A stretch of DNA of 50,225 nucleotides from Chitinispirillaceae bacterium (GTDB lineage Bacteria > Fibrobacterota > Chitinivibrionia > Chitinivibrionales > Chitinispirillaceae): contig JAFGIW010000111.1 in NCBI GenBank assembly GCA_016929415.1, forward strand, positions 1 to 50,225. The letters are read 5' to 3'. The notes below the pieces were generated by a model that worked only from the letters and a program-made list of their open reading frames with translations, did not search any database and was not told the DNA's origin. Each line of letters opens with the position of its first letter. Position 1 is the first letter of the stretch. Shown here piece after piece: positions 36,406 through 44,600 of this stretch. The translations under genes were made by a program, and so were the position numbers.

Positions 36406-38358
36406 ATGACCACTTTCAAACGCCTCCAGTTCTGTATTTGTCCACTCCTTGCAGCCACCGCGATTGCGGCGGAAACATTTTCCGGCCGGGTGGTCGATCG
36501 TGAAACCGGAACAGGCCTGGCGAACGTTTCGATAACCCTGCTCAGCTCAGATGAAAACGCAACCACCGACCAGAATGGGCAATTTTCATTTTCCAGAGAG
36601 CCGGTTGATGCCGGCCGTTTCCGGCGCGGTAATCGCGACCTGCTGAAATGGCGGGGTACGGCGCATCTGTTCGACCTGAAATCGGCACCGGGGATGACAT
36701 CAGTTGCACTTTACGATTTGAAAGGCGGGCGTCTTTTTTTCAAAACGCGGACACCCGGATCGGACCTGCTGCAACTACCCGCCGCCATCCCCGACAACCT
36801 CTACCTGCTGCGCGTCGGGAAAAGCGACGGAAAATTTTATACCGTCAAATGGGTGAATATGGGCGACAATGCCGTTTTCACGCTCGGCGTTTACCAAAGA
36901 AACGGAGGTTCATTGCCGAAACGGGCGGCGATAGTCGATTCGCTTGTATTCGAAAAACAGGAGTATCAAACGCGAAAAATAGCGGTTGACAGCGACAGCA
37001 CCTACGCATCGATGCTGGTAAAAATGAAACCCGAGATCGGCTCGCGTATTTTTGATGACGACACCGTGAGGACCTACCGGCTCTATTTTACCGAAGAAAA
37101 CCTGGCGCTGCTTCTTGATTTCAGCAAACTGGTCACCAATACCTATACCGTAAATTCCGTTTTCGTGCCGGCGCGTCTCGTAATGGAAGGACGGAGCCTG
37201 GATTCCATCGGCGTCCGTTTCCGCGGCGACCAATCAATTTGGGACTGCATTTCGAATGGCAAGCGAAAAAAGGGGGTCACCTATCCCCAGTTCGGATTCG
37301 GCAATGGCGATATATGCGCTAAATTTTCGATGAAGTTCGATTTCAACCGATACAACGCGGATCTCAGGCTCTACGGATTGAAGGCGCTCAATTTCCGTTC
37401 AATGTCGGCCGATCCGACCAAGATCCACGAAAAACTCGGATTCTCGCTCTTTGCGGACATGGACATCGTCTCGCCGCGAAGCGCCTACGCAAAACTCTAT
37501 GTCAATGATACGTTGTGGGGGCTCTTCGGCGTTGCGGAGGAGATCGATGGCCGCTTTACAAAATCGCGTTACCCCGCAACCGGCGACGGTAATCTGTATA
37601 AGGAGATATGGCCTGAGACTCAACTGACCGACGCTTCCATTTTTAACGCATTGACGACCAACAACGACCCTGAGGATGCTCCCGACATCAGCGATTTCAA
37701 GGAGCTGCGCGATAGTATTTCGGCATCGGGAACCGATTCGAGCACTTTTTTGGAAAAAATCAATCCACTCGTCGATATTCCACGCCTTGTCCGTTATATC
37801 GTCGTTGACCGGGGAATAATGAACTTCGACGGCATCATGTCCAATTATGGCGGCGGATACGGGCGCCATAATTATTTCTGGTATCACGATGATGATTCCG
37901 GGCTCTTCAAGCTGATCCCCTGGGACCTTGATAAAGCGCTCCTCTATCCCGAACCGAACTTCTGGACGAACAACGCACCGGTCGGAAAGAACCTCGTCCC
38001 GAACTGGAACGTAATCAATTCAACTTATTCCAACATCACCTGCGTATTCGATCCGGGATCTTCGGGCGGCGGCTACAAGGTCACCTCTATAGACAAAGAC
38101 AAGTTTCTACGGCTCTTCAGGAGCGCGACATGGAACGACTTTTGCAGCCAGGGGCGGTTTTTTCTTGACAGCATATTCACCGAGACACGACTCAATCCGC
38201 GGATAGCGCATTGGCGTACCATTATAGCCGGCGCGGTCGGCGAGGATCCGACGATCGACAGCGCCGAGTGGACCATCATGGTCGACAGTCTCTCGCATAC
38301 CATCCCCTTGTGGAGAAAAAATCTGGAGATGATGATCGATACGTTGATTGTACGATAG
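36406..38358 (+). CDS. Secreted CotH-family protein with N-terminal carboxypeptidase-regulatory-like domain
   Basis: 650 residues from the ATG at 36406 (AAAGGA 9 nt upstream). A signal peptide ends near AIA-AETF. Residues about 25-60 (FSGRVVDRETGTGLANVSIT) form a carboxypeptidase-regulatory-like repeat. A short segment follows that reads like a sorting-type module (VALYDLKGGRLFF ... LYLLRVG). The CotH domain occupies about 220-640: YFTEENLALLL, GVRFRGDQS, KFSMKFDFNRYN, LWGLFGVAEEID and the signature NYFWYHDDDSGLFKLIPWDL. CotH of Bacillus is an atypical kinase that phosphorylates spore-coat proteins; bacterial secreted CotH proteins are often linked to cellulosomal or surface proteins. Kinase activity here is inferred from the family. 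Confidence 0.9.
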   Translation: MTTFKRLQFCICPLLAATAIAAETFSGRVVDRETGTGLANVSITLLSSDENATTDQNGQFSFSREPVDAGRFRRGNRDLLKWRGTAHLFDLKSAPGMTSVALYDLKGGRLFFKTRTPGSDLLQLPAAIPDNLYLLRVGKSDGKFYTVKWVNMGDNAVFTLGVYQRNGGSLPKRAAIVDSLVFEKQEYQTRKIAVDSDSTYASMLVKMKPEIGSRIFDDDTVRTYRLYFTEENLALLLDFSKLVTNTYTVNSVFVPARLVMEGRSLDSIGVRFRGDQSIWDCISNGKRKKGVTYPQFGFGNGDICAKFSMKFDFNRYNADLRLYGLKALNFRSMSADPTKIHEKLGFSLFADMDIVSPRSAYAKLYVNDTLWGLFGVAEEIDGRFTKSRYPATGDGNLYKEIWPETQLTDASIFNALTTNNDPEDAPDISDFKELRDSISASGTDSSTFLEKINPLVDIPRLVRYIVVDRGIMNFDGIMSNYGGGYGRHNYFWYHDDDSGLFKLIPWDLDKALLYPEPNFWTNNAPVGKNLVPNWNVINSTYSNITCVFDPGSSGGGYKVTSIDKDKFLRLFRSATWNDFCSQGRFFLDSIFTETRLNPRIAHWRTIIAGAVGEDPTIDSAEWTIMVDSLSHTIPLWRKNLEMMIDTLIVR

Positions 38359-38695
38359 AACCGGCCCAAATACCCTTTCCTGCCGACACAATTTCAGGCA
38401 CTTTCCCAAAACATTGCTCTGAACAGTGCAACTCTCAGACCACTTTCTGTATCGACAATCCATATGCCGCTAACGGGAAAATCGTCTTTGGGACAATTGT
38501 GAAGTAGCCGTTGATTTTGTCCTTATGCGTCTGAACCTGACGCAAGGAACGGACATGGGTGGTGACTCTTGCGGCACCTACTCCAGCAGCCTCACCCCTC
38601 TTTCACCTCTCCGCAATCGGAGAGGTGAAAGAGGGGTGAGGCTCACTCCATCCCACCCTTCCGAACCCTTACGATTCTTTTTCGTCCGTTAACCA
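38359..38695. other. Convergent intergenic region (337 bp)
   Basis: Between the stops of the CotH gene (plus) and the TPR gene (minus). No gene is supported. The only notable content is the 26-bp perfect inverted repeat listed separately, which may also serve both genes as a terminator although no U-run follows it. Confidence 0.7.
38580..38650. repeat. Perfect 26-bp inverted repeat with flanking 6-bp direct repeats (MITE/REP-like)
   Basis: Arms at 38588-38613 and 38618-38643 are exactly complementary over 26 bp, with a 4-nt loop (CAAT). The arm carries CCTCACCCCTCTTTCACC, a motif style I associate with dispersed palindromic repeats in several genomes. ACTCCA is found on both sides (38580-38585 and 38645-38650), as a target-site duplication would leave. 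There is no coding capacity. Confidence 0.75.
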
Positions 38696-41600
38696 TCATT
38701 CCCTGACATCCTCCCCCGTCGCCTCCTGCGCTTTCCGCTTCTTCACCGCCTCCTCCGCCGCTTCGATCTTTTCCCGCATGCCGCCAAGCACTTCACTGTC
38801 GGGATTGTGACCCATGCCTTTGATCGTCCACTTGCGCGCTTTCGCGAACTCCTCGAGTTCGATGTAGAGGTTGATGAGGTTTGCGTAGGTTTCGGGAATG
38901 TCATGCCGCTTTTCGATGGCCTTGAAATAGGCTTTTTCAGTGTTGTCAATATCACCGCGTTTGCCGTAGATGGCGCCGAGATTGTTCCAGGCGAGGCTAT
39001 TGCCGGCGTCTTTGGCGACAACCTTCTTATACAATTTTTCGGCGGCGCTGTCGCTGCCGGCCCGCTGCAGCTCGACCGCCCTGTTGTACCAGACGTCGGC
39101 GCTGTCGAGCACCGATATCGAATCGGCCGCGGCGACCCCCTTTTTCCGGCGGTAGCGGGCCTCGATGTCTTTGTTGTAAATTGACTGATCGTAACCTTTA
39201 GCGCGCTGGTAATACTTCCACGAGTCTTCGATCCGGCCGAGATTGTAGTGCGCCACCGCTAGATTGTACTGCACCACGGCGTTGTTCGCGTCGACGCTCG
39301 ACAGCTGCAAATACCACTGCCGCGCATCGTCCCATTGTTTAAGTGAAAATGCGGCGTTGCCGGCGAGCCGGCAGACATCGGCGCGGTCCCTGCCGGTCGC
39401 TTTTCCCGAGAGACGCCTGGCGATGTCGAGCGCCTGCCGGAATTGTTTCGCATGGTATGCGGTAAGGGCGATATTGTATTGCGCGGCGAAGGCGGTGTCC
39501 CCGGCGTCGCGCATGAGCCGCATTGCTTTGGTAAAATCGCCCTGGCTGAAGGCGATCTGCGCTTCGACCGCGGCGATCTCGGTTTTCCACGAGGCGTCGT
39601 CCGGCAGTTTTGCGAGGCACTCGCGCGCTTTCTGCGTTGATCCGCGTACCGCGTGGATTCGCGCGAGTGCGAGCCAGTCGGCCTCCTCCTTGTCGGCGAG
39701 CGCCTCGAGTGTCCGCTTCGCCCCTGCCGTATCGCCGTTCCAGAGCGACATTTCGGCCCTGCTGCGTTGTGCATAAGGAGATCCGCTGAACTCCTTTTCC
39801 AGAAGAGAAAGCATCTTTCCGGCCCGCTCTTTATCTTTCTTTTTTATTGCCGCCAGAAAAATATTGTAGGCTGCAAGGTTGCGTTTTGATGAGCCGAGCG
39901 CCCCCTGGTAGGCATTGATCGCATCGGTATACCTTCCCATCCCGTTGTAGGCATTGCCGATGTTGATCTGGATCTCCTTTTCGCCGGGCTTGAGCGCTTC
40001 CGCTTTTTTGTAGTGTTCGAGCGCCTCCCCGAAACGCTTCTCACGCTCGAGCGAAAGCCCCATATTGATCCAGAGCGCCGGGTTCGATGGGTCATCCCTG
40101 AGATTTTTCTCCCAGAGGCTGCGTGCCTCGGTGATCTTGCCTTTGCGGTTGAGGACGAACGCGAGCAGGCCGCGGGCGGCCACGTTGTCTGATTTGCTTT
40201 TTATGCTTTTTTCAAAACAGCGCTGCGCCTGTTCAAGGTTGTTCCGCTCGAGCCAGGCATACCCCATCTGGTAATAGAGCCGCCAGGGGTTTTCGTGCCA
40301 TTTGGGGATAAGTGCATCAAACCGTTCAACCGCTTTGGCATGGCGGCCTGCAAGGAGGTACGTCTCAGCCAGTTCGTATTCGGTCTGCAGCTCGAGCACG
40401 AAACTTTTCGCCGCGGTTTCAAGCGCCGCGATCGCCTTGTTCCACTCCTGGAGTTCCCGGTAAAAAAGGGCGAGGTGGCGGTAGATGCGTTCGTCCTTGT
40501 CCGACTCCTTTACACCCAAAAGTACGCCGACCGCTTTATCAATCATTTTCCGGTGGTAGTAGAGTATGGCAAGCTGAAACGCCAGCGTCGGACAGTCATC
40601 GCCGCTGCAGGCACTGAGCTGCTGCCGCAGCGCACCCGCGGCGGCCCCGAGATCTTCACCCTTGCGGGAGAGAAGCGCAAGGTTGAGCTGCGCGCTGCGC
40701 AGTTCGGGATTGATGGAAAGCGCCCTGCGAAATTCCTCTTCGGCCCGTTTATCGTTGCTTTCCTGATGGTAAATCACCCCGAGAAAATCGTGGAATTCCG
40801 CCCGGTTATCCATCGACAATGCACGCTGGATGATCCGCCGGGCATTTTTAAAATCATTCCTCCGGCGGGCGTTCAGGGCGCGAAGGTACAGCAGCGACGG
40901 ATCCTGAACCGAATCCGAGAGCCCGTCCCACGTCTCCTCGGCCCGGTCGTACTTTTTCTGGTGGAAATAGATCTGCCCAAGATTGTAGGAGAGGATCGGA
41001 TCTTTGGGATGCCGCCGCACGCCCTCCTCAAAGTATTTCTGCGCCTCGTCGATCCTGCCGCACTCCTTCGCCGCAATGCCGCCGGTAAGGTATGCGTCGG
41101 CGGTATGCGGTATATTGCGGGCAAAATAGTTCTGAAGGGTGGCGAGTGCCTCTTTACAATTGCCCGATTCGGCCTGCGACGACGCCAGCTCGACCAGGAT
41201 CGACGGGTCGGCGCCCTTCGCCACCGCGTCGGTAAAATACTGCGCCGCCTTTCCGCCGTTTTTCCGCGCGCTTTCGAGGGAACCGAGCAGCCGGAGCGCC
41301 TTGACGTCCGATTCATTCTTTCTGAGAATCCGGATGGCCTCGACCGTATCGCCGGCGGAAATGAGGCCGAACGCCAGGAAACTCCAGGAATCGGGATGGG
41401 TCGGCGCGATCCTGTATGCTTTGTTAAGGTATTCCAGTCCTTTGTCTTTCCGCCCCATTTCGAGAAGCGTCGTACCACACCGCACCAGCGCCTCGACGAA
41501 CCTGCCGTTGGCTTTTACCGCCCGCTCGAAAAGCCGCAGCGCCGCTTCAAGCTGCCGTTCGTGAAGATAGACGAGGCCGAGATTGTAGCTGGCGGTTGCG

Positions 41601-41935
41601 TATTTCGGGTCTCTTGCCGCGAGCGTCTCCCAGATGCGGCGTGCGTCACCGATGTTTCCGCGCCGGAAATAGGCCACTCCCCGGTTGTTTTCGGCATCGC
41701 TGTAATCGGGCAGGATCCTGAGTGCTTCATCGAACAGCGCCAGGGCCACATCGTACTGTTTGTTGTCAAGCGCCTCAAGGCCCTGTTTATTCTTATCATA
41801 GGCTTTGCTTACCGCCTTGGTGATCGCGGCTGGAAGCGCATTCTCATCGGTCGGGTCAAAATCAAACTGTAGCTCGACGGCCGACAGAGAGGTGATGATC
41901 GATACGACGGTGCCTGCTGCCAAAAATCGCTTCAT
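38696..41935 (-). CDS. Very large exported TPR protein (1,079 residues)
   Basis: A signal peptide (FLAAGTVVSIITSLSAVE) is followed by tetratricopeptide repeats over almost the whole length, at least 20 by eye: for example YDVALALFDEALRILPD, YLHERQLEAALRLFERAVKAN and ITEARSLWEKNLRDDPSNP. A lysine- and glutamate-rich C-terminal helix (EKIEAAEEAVKKRKAQEATG) ends the protein. Such solenoids are protein-protein scaffolds; the export signal places it in the periplasm or at the outer membrane. The start has GGAGG 7 nt upstream, inside the end of the HAD gene, and overlaps its stop. No enzymatic domain is visible. A role in assembling envelope or secretion complexes is possible. Confidence 0.88.
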   Translation of the reverse strand: MKRFLAAGTVVSIITSLSAVELQFDFDPTDENALPAAITKAVSKAYDKNKQGLEALDNKQYDVALALFDEALRILPDYSDAENNRGVAYFRRGNIGDARRIWETLAARDPKYATASYNLGLVYLHERQLEAALRLFERAVKANGRFVEALVRCGTTLLEMGRKDKGLEYLNKAYRIAPTHPDSWSFLAFGLISAGDTVEAIRILRKNESDVKALRLLGSLESARKNGGKAAQYFTDAVAKGADPSILVELASSQAESGNCKEALATLQNYFARNIPHTADAYLTGGIAAKECGRIDEAQKYFEEGVRRHPKDPILSYNLGQIYFHQKKYDRAEETWDGLSDSVQDPSLLYLRALNARRRNDFKNARRIIQRALSMDNRAEFHDFLGVIYHQESNDKRAEEEFRRALSINPELRSAQLNLALLSRKGEDLGAAAGALRQQLSACSGDDCPTLAFQLAILYYHRKMIDKAVGVLLGVKESDKDERIYRHLALFYRELQEWNKAIAALETAAKSFVLELQTEYELAETYLLAGRHAKAVERFDALIPKWHENPWRLYYQMGYAWLERNNLEQAQRCFEKSIKSKSDNVAARGLLAFVLNRKGKITEARSLWEKNLRDDPSNPALWINMGLSLEREKRFGEALEHYKKAEALKPGEKEIQINIGNAYNGMGRYTDAINAYQGALGSSKRNLAAYNIFLAAIKKKDKERAGKMLSLLEKEFSGSPYAQRSRAEMSLWNGDTAGAKRTLEALADKEEADWLALARIHAVRGSTQKARECLAKLPDDASWKTEIAAVEAQIAFSQGDFTKAMRLMRDAGDTAFAAQYNIALTAYHAKQFRQALDIARRLSGKATGRDRADVCRLAGNAAFSLKQWDDARQWYLQLSSVDANNAVVQYNLAVAHYNLGRIEDSWKYYQRAKGYDQSIYNKDIEARYRRKKGVAAADSISVLDSADVWYNRAVELQRAGSDSAAEKLYKKVVAKDAGNSLAWNNLGAIYGKRGDIDNTEKAYFKAIEKRHDIPETYANLINLYIELEEFAKARKWTIKGMGHNPDSEVLGGMREKIEAAEEAVKKRKAQEATGEDVRE

Positions 41936-42900
41936 TTCTGATCCTCCGTATGAAAAGATAGCCGTTCAATCAAATCGGTCCAATGCGAAAAAGTTATATC
42001 GGGAATCACCTTCCCGGCAAGATCGTGAAAGTAGGCACTGTGGCGGTCTCCGGTAAAGAACGCCGTTTTCATCCCCGCCTCCTGCGCCGGCGCAATATCG
42101 ATTGAAAGGTCGTTGCCGATAAAGACCGACTGATCCGGTAAAATCCGATACTCATATAATGCATCATAAAGCCTCCTGAAAAGCAGCGGGTTCGGTTTGG
42201 CAACCTGATACTCATAAGAAAAAAACGTCAGATCCGAATCAAAAAGCTCAACAAAATCATCAATTGTGCCGCCGCGCTGATCGCGGATCATGAGCGTCAG
42301 ATCGATGGGAGTGTAAAACTGTGCATTGGAAAGCAAACCTGCGACGATGTTCTTTTTTTTTAATTGAACGAGCGTTTCGACGACTCCGGGATAGAGCTGC
42401 CTGCCAAGTGCGTGGAAATTATAAAACCAGGCGATTTTGCGCGAAAAATCCCTTCTATTTTCTTCATTACCAGCCGGCGGAGTATAACCGTGCCGTCTGA
42501 GCAGGGTTATGATAACTTCCCAGATCTCTTCGATCCTGATTTCAGGAAAATCACATTTTTTCCGTTCACGCTCACGCTTGAGGGTGATAAGACCATTATA
42601 AAAATCATACAACGTCTTCTCCGGCGCGTCAGACGGATTGATCGCTTTCAATGAGGGCTCCATGCCGAAATAATCGGCGACTTTCCGGAACGCCTTCAAA
42701 AGTGCCGCATCTTTCCGTTGCGGATGGCTGAAATCATCACTCCAGTAATTGACCAGCGTTCCGTACACATCGCAGATAACCGCACGGACACCGTAGAGTC
42801 GCTGCGTTTTCAAAGGATAATCGACGGCTTCCAGAGGACGCTCATTCTTTACCCGGTACGATTTATGAATCCTTTGCGCAAATTCAGCCAGTTCCGACAT
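41932..42900 (-). CDS. HAD-superfamily hydrolase
   Basis: 322 residues from the ATG at 42900, chosen for AAGGAG 4 nt upstream (a longer frame to 42960 lacks this). Motif I is DVYGTLV (D44); tyrosine at the +2 position, as in haloacid-dehalogenase-type members, differs from the DxD of most phosphatases. Motif II is LLSNAQ, motif III the Lys of AKPNP, and motif IV GNDLSIDI. A long insert between motifs I and II forms the cap. The substrate is unknown. It is the upstream partner of the large TPR gene, with an ATGA overlap. Confidence 0.87.
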   Translation of the reverse strand: MSELAEFAQRIHKSYRVKNERPLEAVDYPLKTQRLYGVRAVICDVYGTLVNYWSDDFSHPQRKDAALLKAFRKVADYFGMEPSLKAINPSDAPEKTLYDFYNGLITLKRERERKKCDFPEIRIEEIWEVIITLLRRHGYTPPAGNEENRRDFSRKIAWFYNFHALGRQLYPGVVETLVQLKKKNIVAGLLSNAQFYTPIDLTLMIRDQRGGTIDDFVELFDSDLTFFSYEYQVAKPNPLLFRRLYDALYEYRILPDQSVFIGNDLSIDIAPAQEAGMKTAFFTGDRHSAYFHDLAGKVIPDITFSHWTDLIERLSFHTEDQK

Positions 42901-43217
42901 TCCGCTCCTTGCCGGATCAACCCGTACCGAACAATACGCTCCCCGGGCTCCGGTTTCCATAATTCATGAATAATACATCGGCAGGCATGCTGCGGTGCAC
43001 CCCTCCCCGGTTTTGCCGACAGGGTGACCAATAAAAAATAGATAATGGTTAACCCGCCATTTCCTCGAACTCATTACCCCTGCGGAAGTTACAACAAAAT
43101 TGCCGTTTTCAGCACGGAATGAGCAATTTAAGGCATTTTAAACACCGGGAAAATTGCTTGAAAAACAGTGCTCCGCGTGATACACTAGATTCAAGTTTCG
43201 GGGGGTTCAACAGTAGC
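42901..43217. other. Divergent intergenic region with repeated AAATTGC half-sites
   Basis: This 317-bp region separates the HAD gene (minus) from the response regulator (plus). AAAATTGC occurs at 43097-43104 and 43150-43157, and its inverse GCAATTT at 43123-43129. The pair at 43122-43129 and 43151-43158 is an 8-bp inverted repeat that ends at the first base of the -35 element, a plausible operator. No gene is supported. Confidence 0.5.
43158..43186 (+). promoter_or_regulatory. Sigma70-type promoter of the response regulator/HD-GYP operon
   Basis: TTGAAA (43158-43163) and TACACT (43181-43186) are 17 bp apart. The start site is expected near 43193. This excludes the upstream ATG at 43119 as the translation start and leaves a leader of about 25 nt to the ATG at 43218. 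Confidence 0.78.
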
Positions 43218-43652
43218 ATGCAACGATATCGGCACCATGAACCGGCGGAGTATCCGCCGGAGACGGATGAATTTCTCACTATGAAAAAAATTCTCATCGT
43301 TGACGATTGCCATGAGATACGGCAGCTCGTGATGACCACACTTGACTTTGATGAATTCGAGGTCTTCGAGGCGGCAAACGGCGCCAAAGCAATCGAGATG
43401 GCGCAGAAACACCATCCCGATCTTATCATTATGGATGTGGCGATGCCTGGACCGATCGACGGTATCGAGGCCACGCGTCGAATCAAAAGCAATCCTGAGA
43501 CCGTCAAATGCCAGATCATCATTCTCACCGGATCACGGACCGACCGCCGGAAAGAGGGTGTTGCCGCGGGCGCCTGCGACGTGCTAAGTAAACCGTTCAG
43601 CCCCCTGGGTCTTATTTCCAAAATGGAACAGCTGCTGGGAATCGCACAATGA
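43218..43652 (+). CDS. Single-domain response regulator
   Basis: 144 residues from the ATG at 43218; the promoter position allows 43218 or the ATG at 43281 that opens the receiver domain itself. The receiver domain (from MKKILIVDD) has the acidic pair DD, the phospho-acceptor D73 in IIMDVAMPG, the T/S switch in ILTGS and the conserved lysine in SKPFSP (K125). No output domain follows. The stop overlaps the start of the HD-GYP gene (ATGA), so the output is probably the coupled phosphodiesterase. The first 21 residues before the receiver domain are lineage-specific or untranslated. Confidence 0.92.
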   Translation: MQRYRHHEPAEYPPETDEFLTMKKILIVDDCHEIRQLVMTTLDFDEFEVFEAANGAKAIEMAQKHHPDLIIMDVAMPGPIDGIEATRRIKSNPETVKCQIIILTGSRTDRRKEGVAAGACDVLSKPFSPLGLISKMEQLLGIAQ

Positions 43653-44587
43653 TCGACCTCGAAATCCAAGACGGGAGCGACGATCCCGCGCGGACAGCCG
43701 ATTATCATTTGTTGTATCAGCGGGAACTCGAACGCAGTGCGGCGCTGCGCAGCGAACTAGAAATAGCGCAGAACCAGTCGCACGCCTTCGCGCGGGAACT
43801 GAGTCACCTTTTTCAGCACTCAAAAAAGCAGCGGCGCGAACTCGCCAGCACCAACAGTCAGCTCGTGCGCTATGCATCCGACCTGCGGACGACCATCACC
43901 GAACTGCGCGGCGCGAACCAGGAACTGCAGGAAGCCTACCGCGACACCATTTTCCGGCTGGTGCTCGCCTCGGAGTACAAAGATAAGGATACCGGCAACC
44001 ATATTTCACGCATGAGCCGCTACTGTACGCTTCTGGCGCGGCGGATGGGGCTTTCGCAGCAGGAAGTCGACAACATTTCCTATGCCGCCCCCATGCATGA
44101 TGTCGGAAAGATCGGCATACCCGACAGCATCATCCTGAAAAACGGCATGCTCTCCGACAATGAATTTATAATAGTCAAGTCGCATACCACCATCGGATCG
44201 GTCATCCTCGAAAACGCCCGCGGCGCGGTGCTGCAGACGGCGCAGGTGATCGCGCTCTCCCACCATGAGCACTGGGACGGCGGCGGATACCCCCAGGGCT
44301 CCCGGCACGCGACAATCCCCCTTCCCGCCCGCATTGTCGCGCTCACCGACACCTTCGACGCGCTCACCTCCGAGCGTCCCTATAAAACCCCCTACCCGAT
44401 CGACCTGTCGTGCGAGATCATCAGGGAGGAGCGCGGTAAGCACTTCGATCCGGAAATCGTCGACCTGTTTCTCACGAGCATCGACGATTTCGTCTCGATC
44501 AAACGTGAAATCGATAAAAGGGAGCCGGTGTATACGTCAACAACCGTCGTCCTGAGCGAACGAGACCGGAAATGCCCCGTGGGGTGA
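43649..44587 (+). CDS. HD-GYP cyclic-di-GMP phosphodiesterase
   Basis: 312 residues. The first about 100 residues form a coiled coil (RELERSAALRSELEIAQNQS, DLRTTITELRGANQELQEA). The HD-GYP domain follows, with H118 upstream of the HD pair H150-D151 in MHDVGKIGIPD, then HHEHWDGGGYP (205-215), ALTDTFDALTSERPYK and GKHFDP. All expected metal and GYP residues are present, so it should hydrolyse cyclic-di-GMP. It is translationally coupled to a receiver protein, so this pair probably works as a split version of the common REC-HD-GYP fusion. The convergent giant gene ends 13 bp away. Confidence 0.94.
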   Translation: MIDLEIQDGSDDPARTADYHLLYQRELERSAALRSELEIAQNQSHAFARELSHLFQHSKKQRRELASTNSQLVRYASDLRTTITELRGANQELQEAYRDTIFRLVLASEYKDKDTGNHISRMSRYCTLLARRMGLSQQEVDNISYAAPMHDVGKIGIPDSIILKNGMLSDNEFIIVKSHTTIGSVILENARGAVLQTAQVIALSHHEHWDGGGYPQGSRHATIPLPARIVALTDTFDALTSERPYKTPYPIDLSCEIIREERGKHFDPEIVDLFLTSIDDFVSIKREIDKREPVYTSTTVVLSERDRKCPVG

Positions 44588-44600
44588 TGTGCGGGAGGAT

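Noticed and set aside
40295-41872. 525-codon open frame antisense to the TPR gene
   Set aside because: It is opposite a protein with unmistakable TPR repeats; its composition is that of an antisense shadow.
42960-43217. ATG at 43119 as the start of the response regulator
   Set aside because: The promoter at 43158-43186 would start transcription downstream of it.
43109-43708. 199-codon minus-strand frame over the response regulator
   Set aside because: The plus-strand receiver domain has all its key residues and a good promoter; the antisense frame has no recognisable domain.
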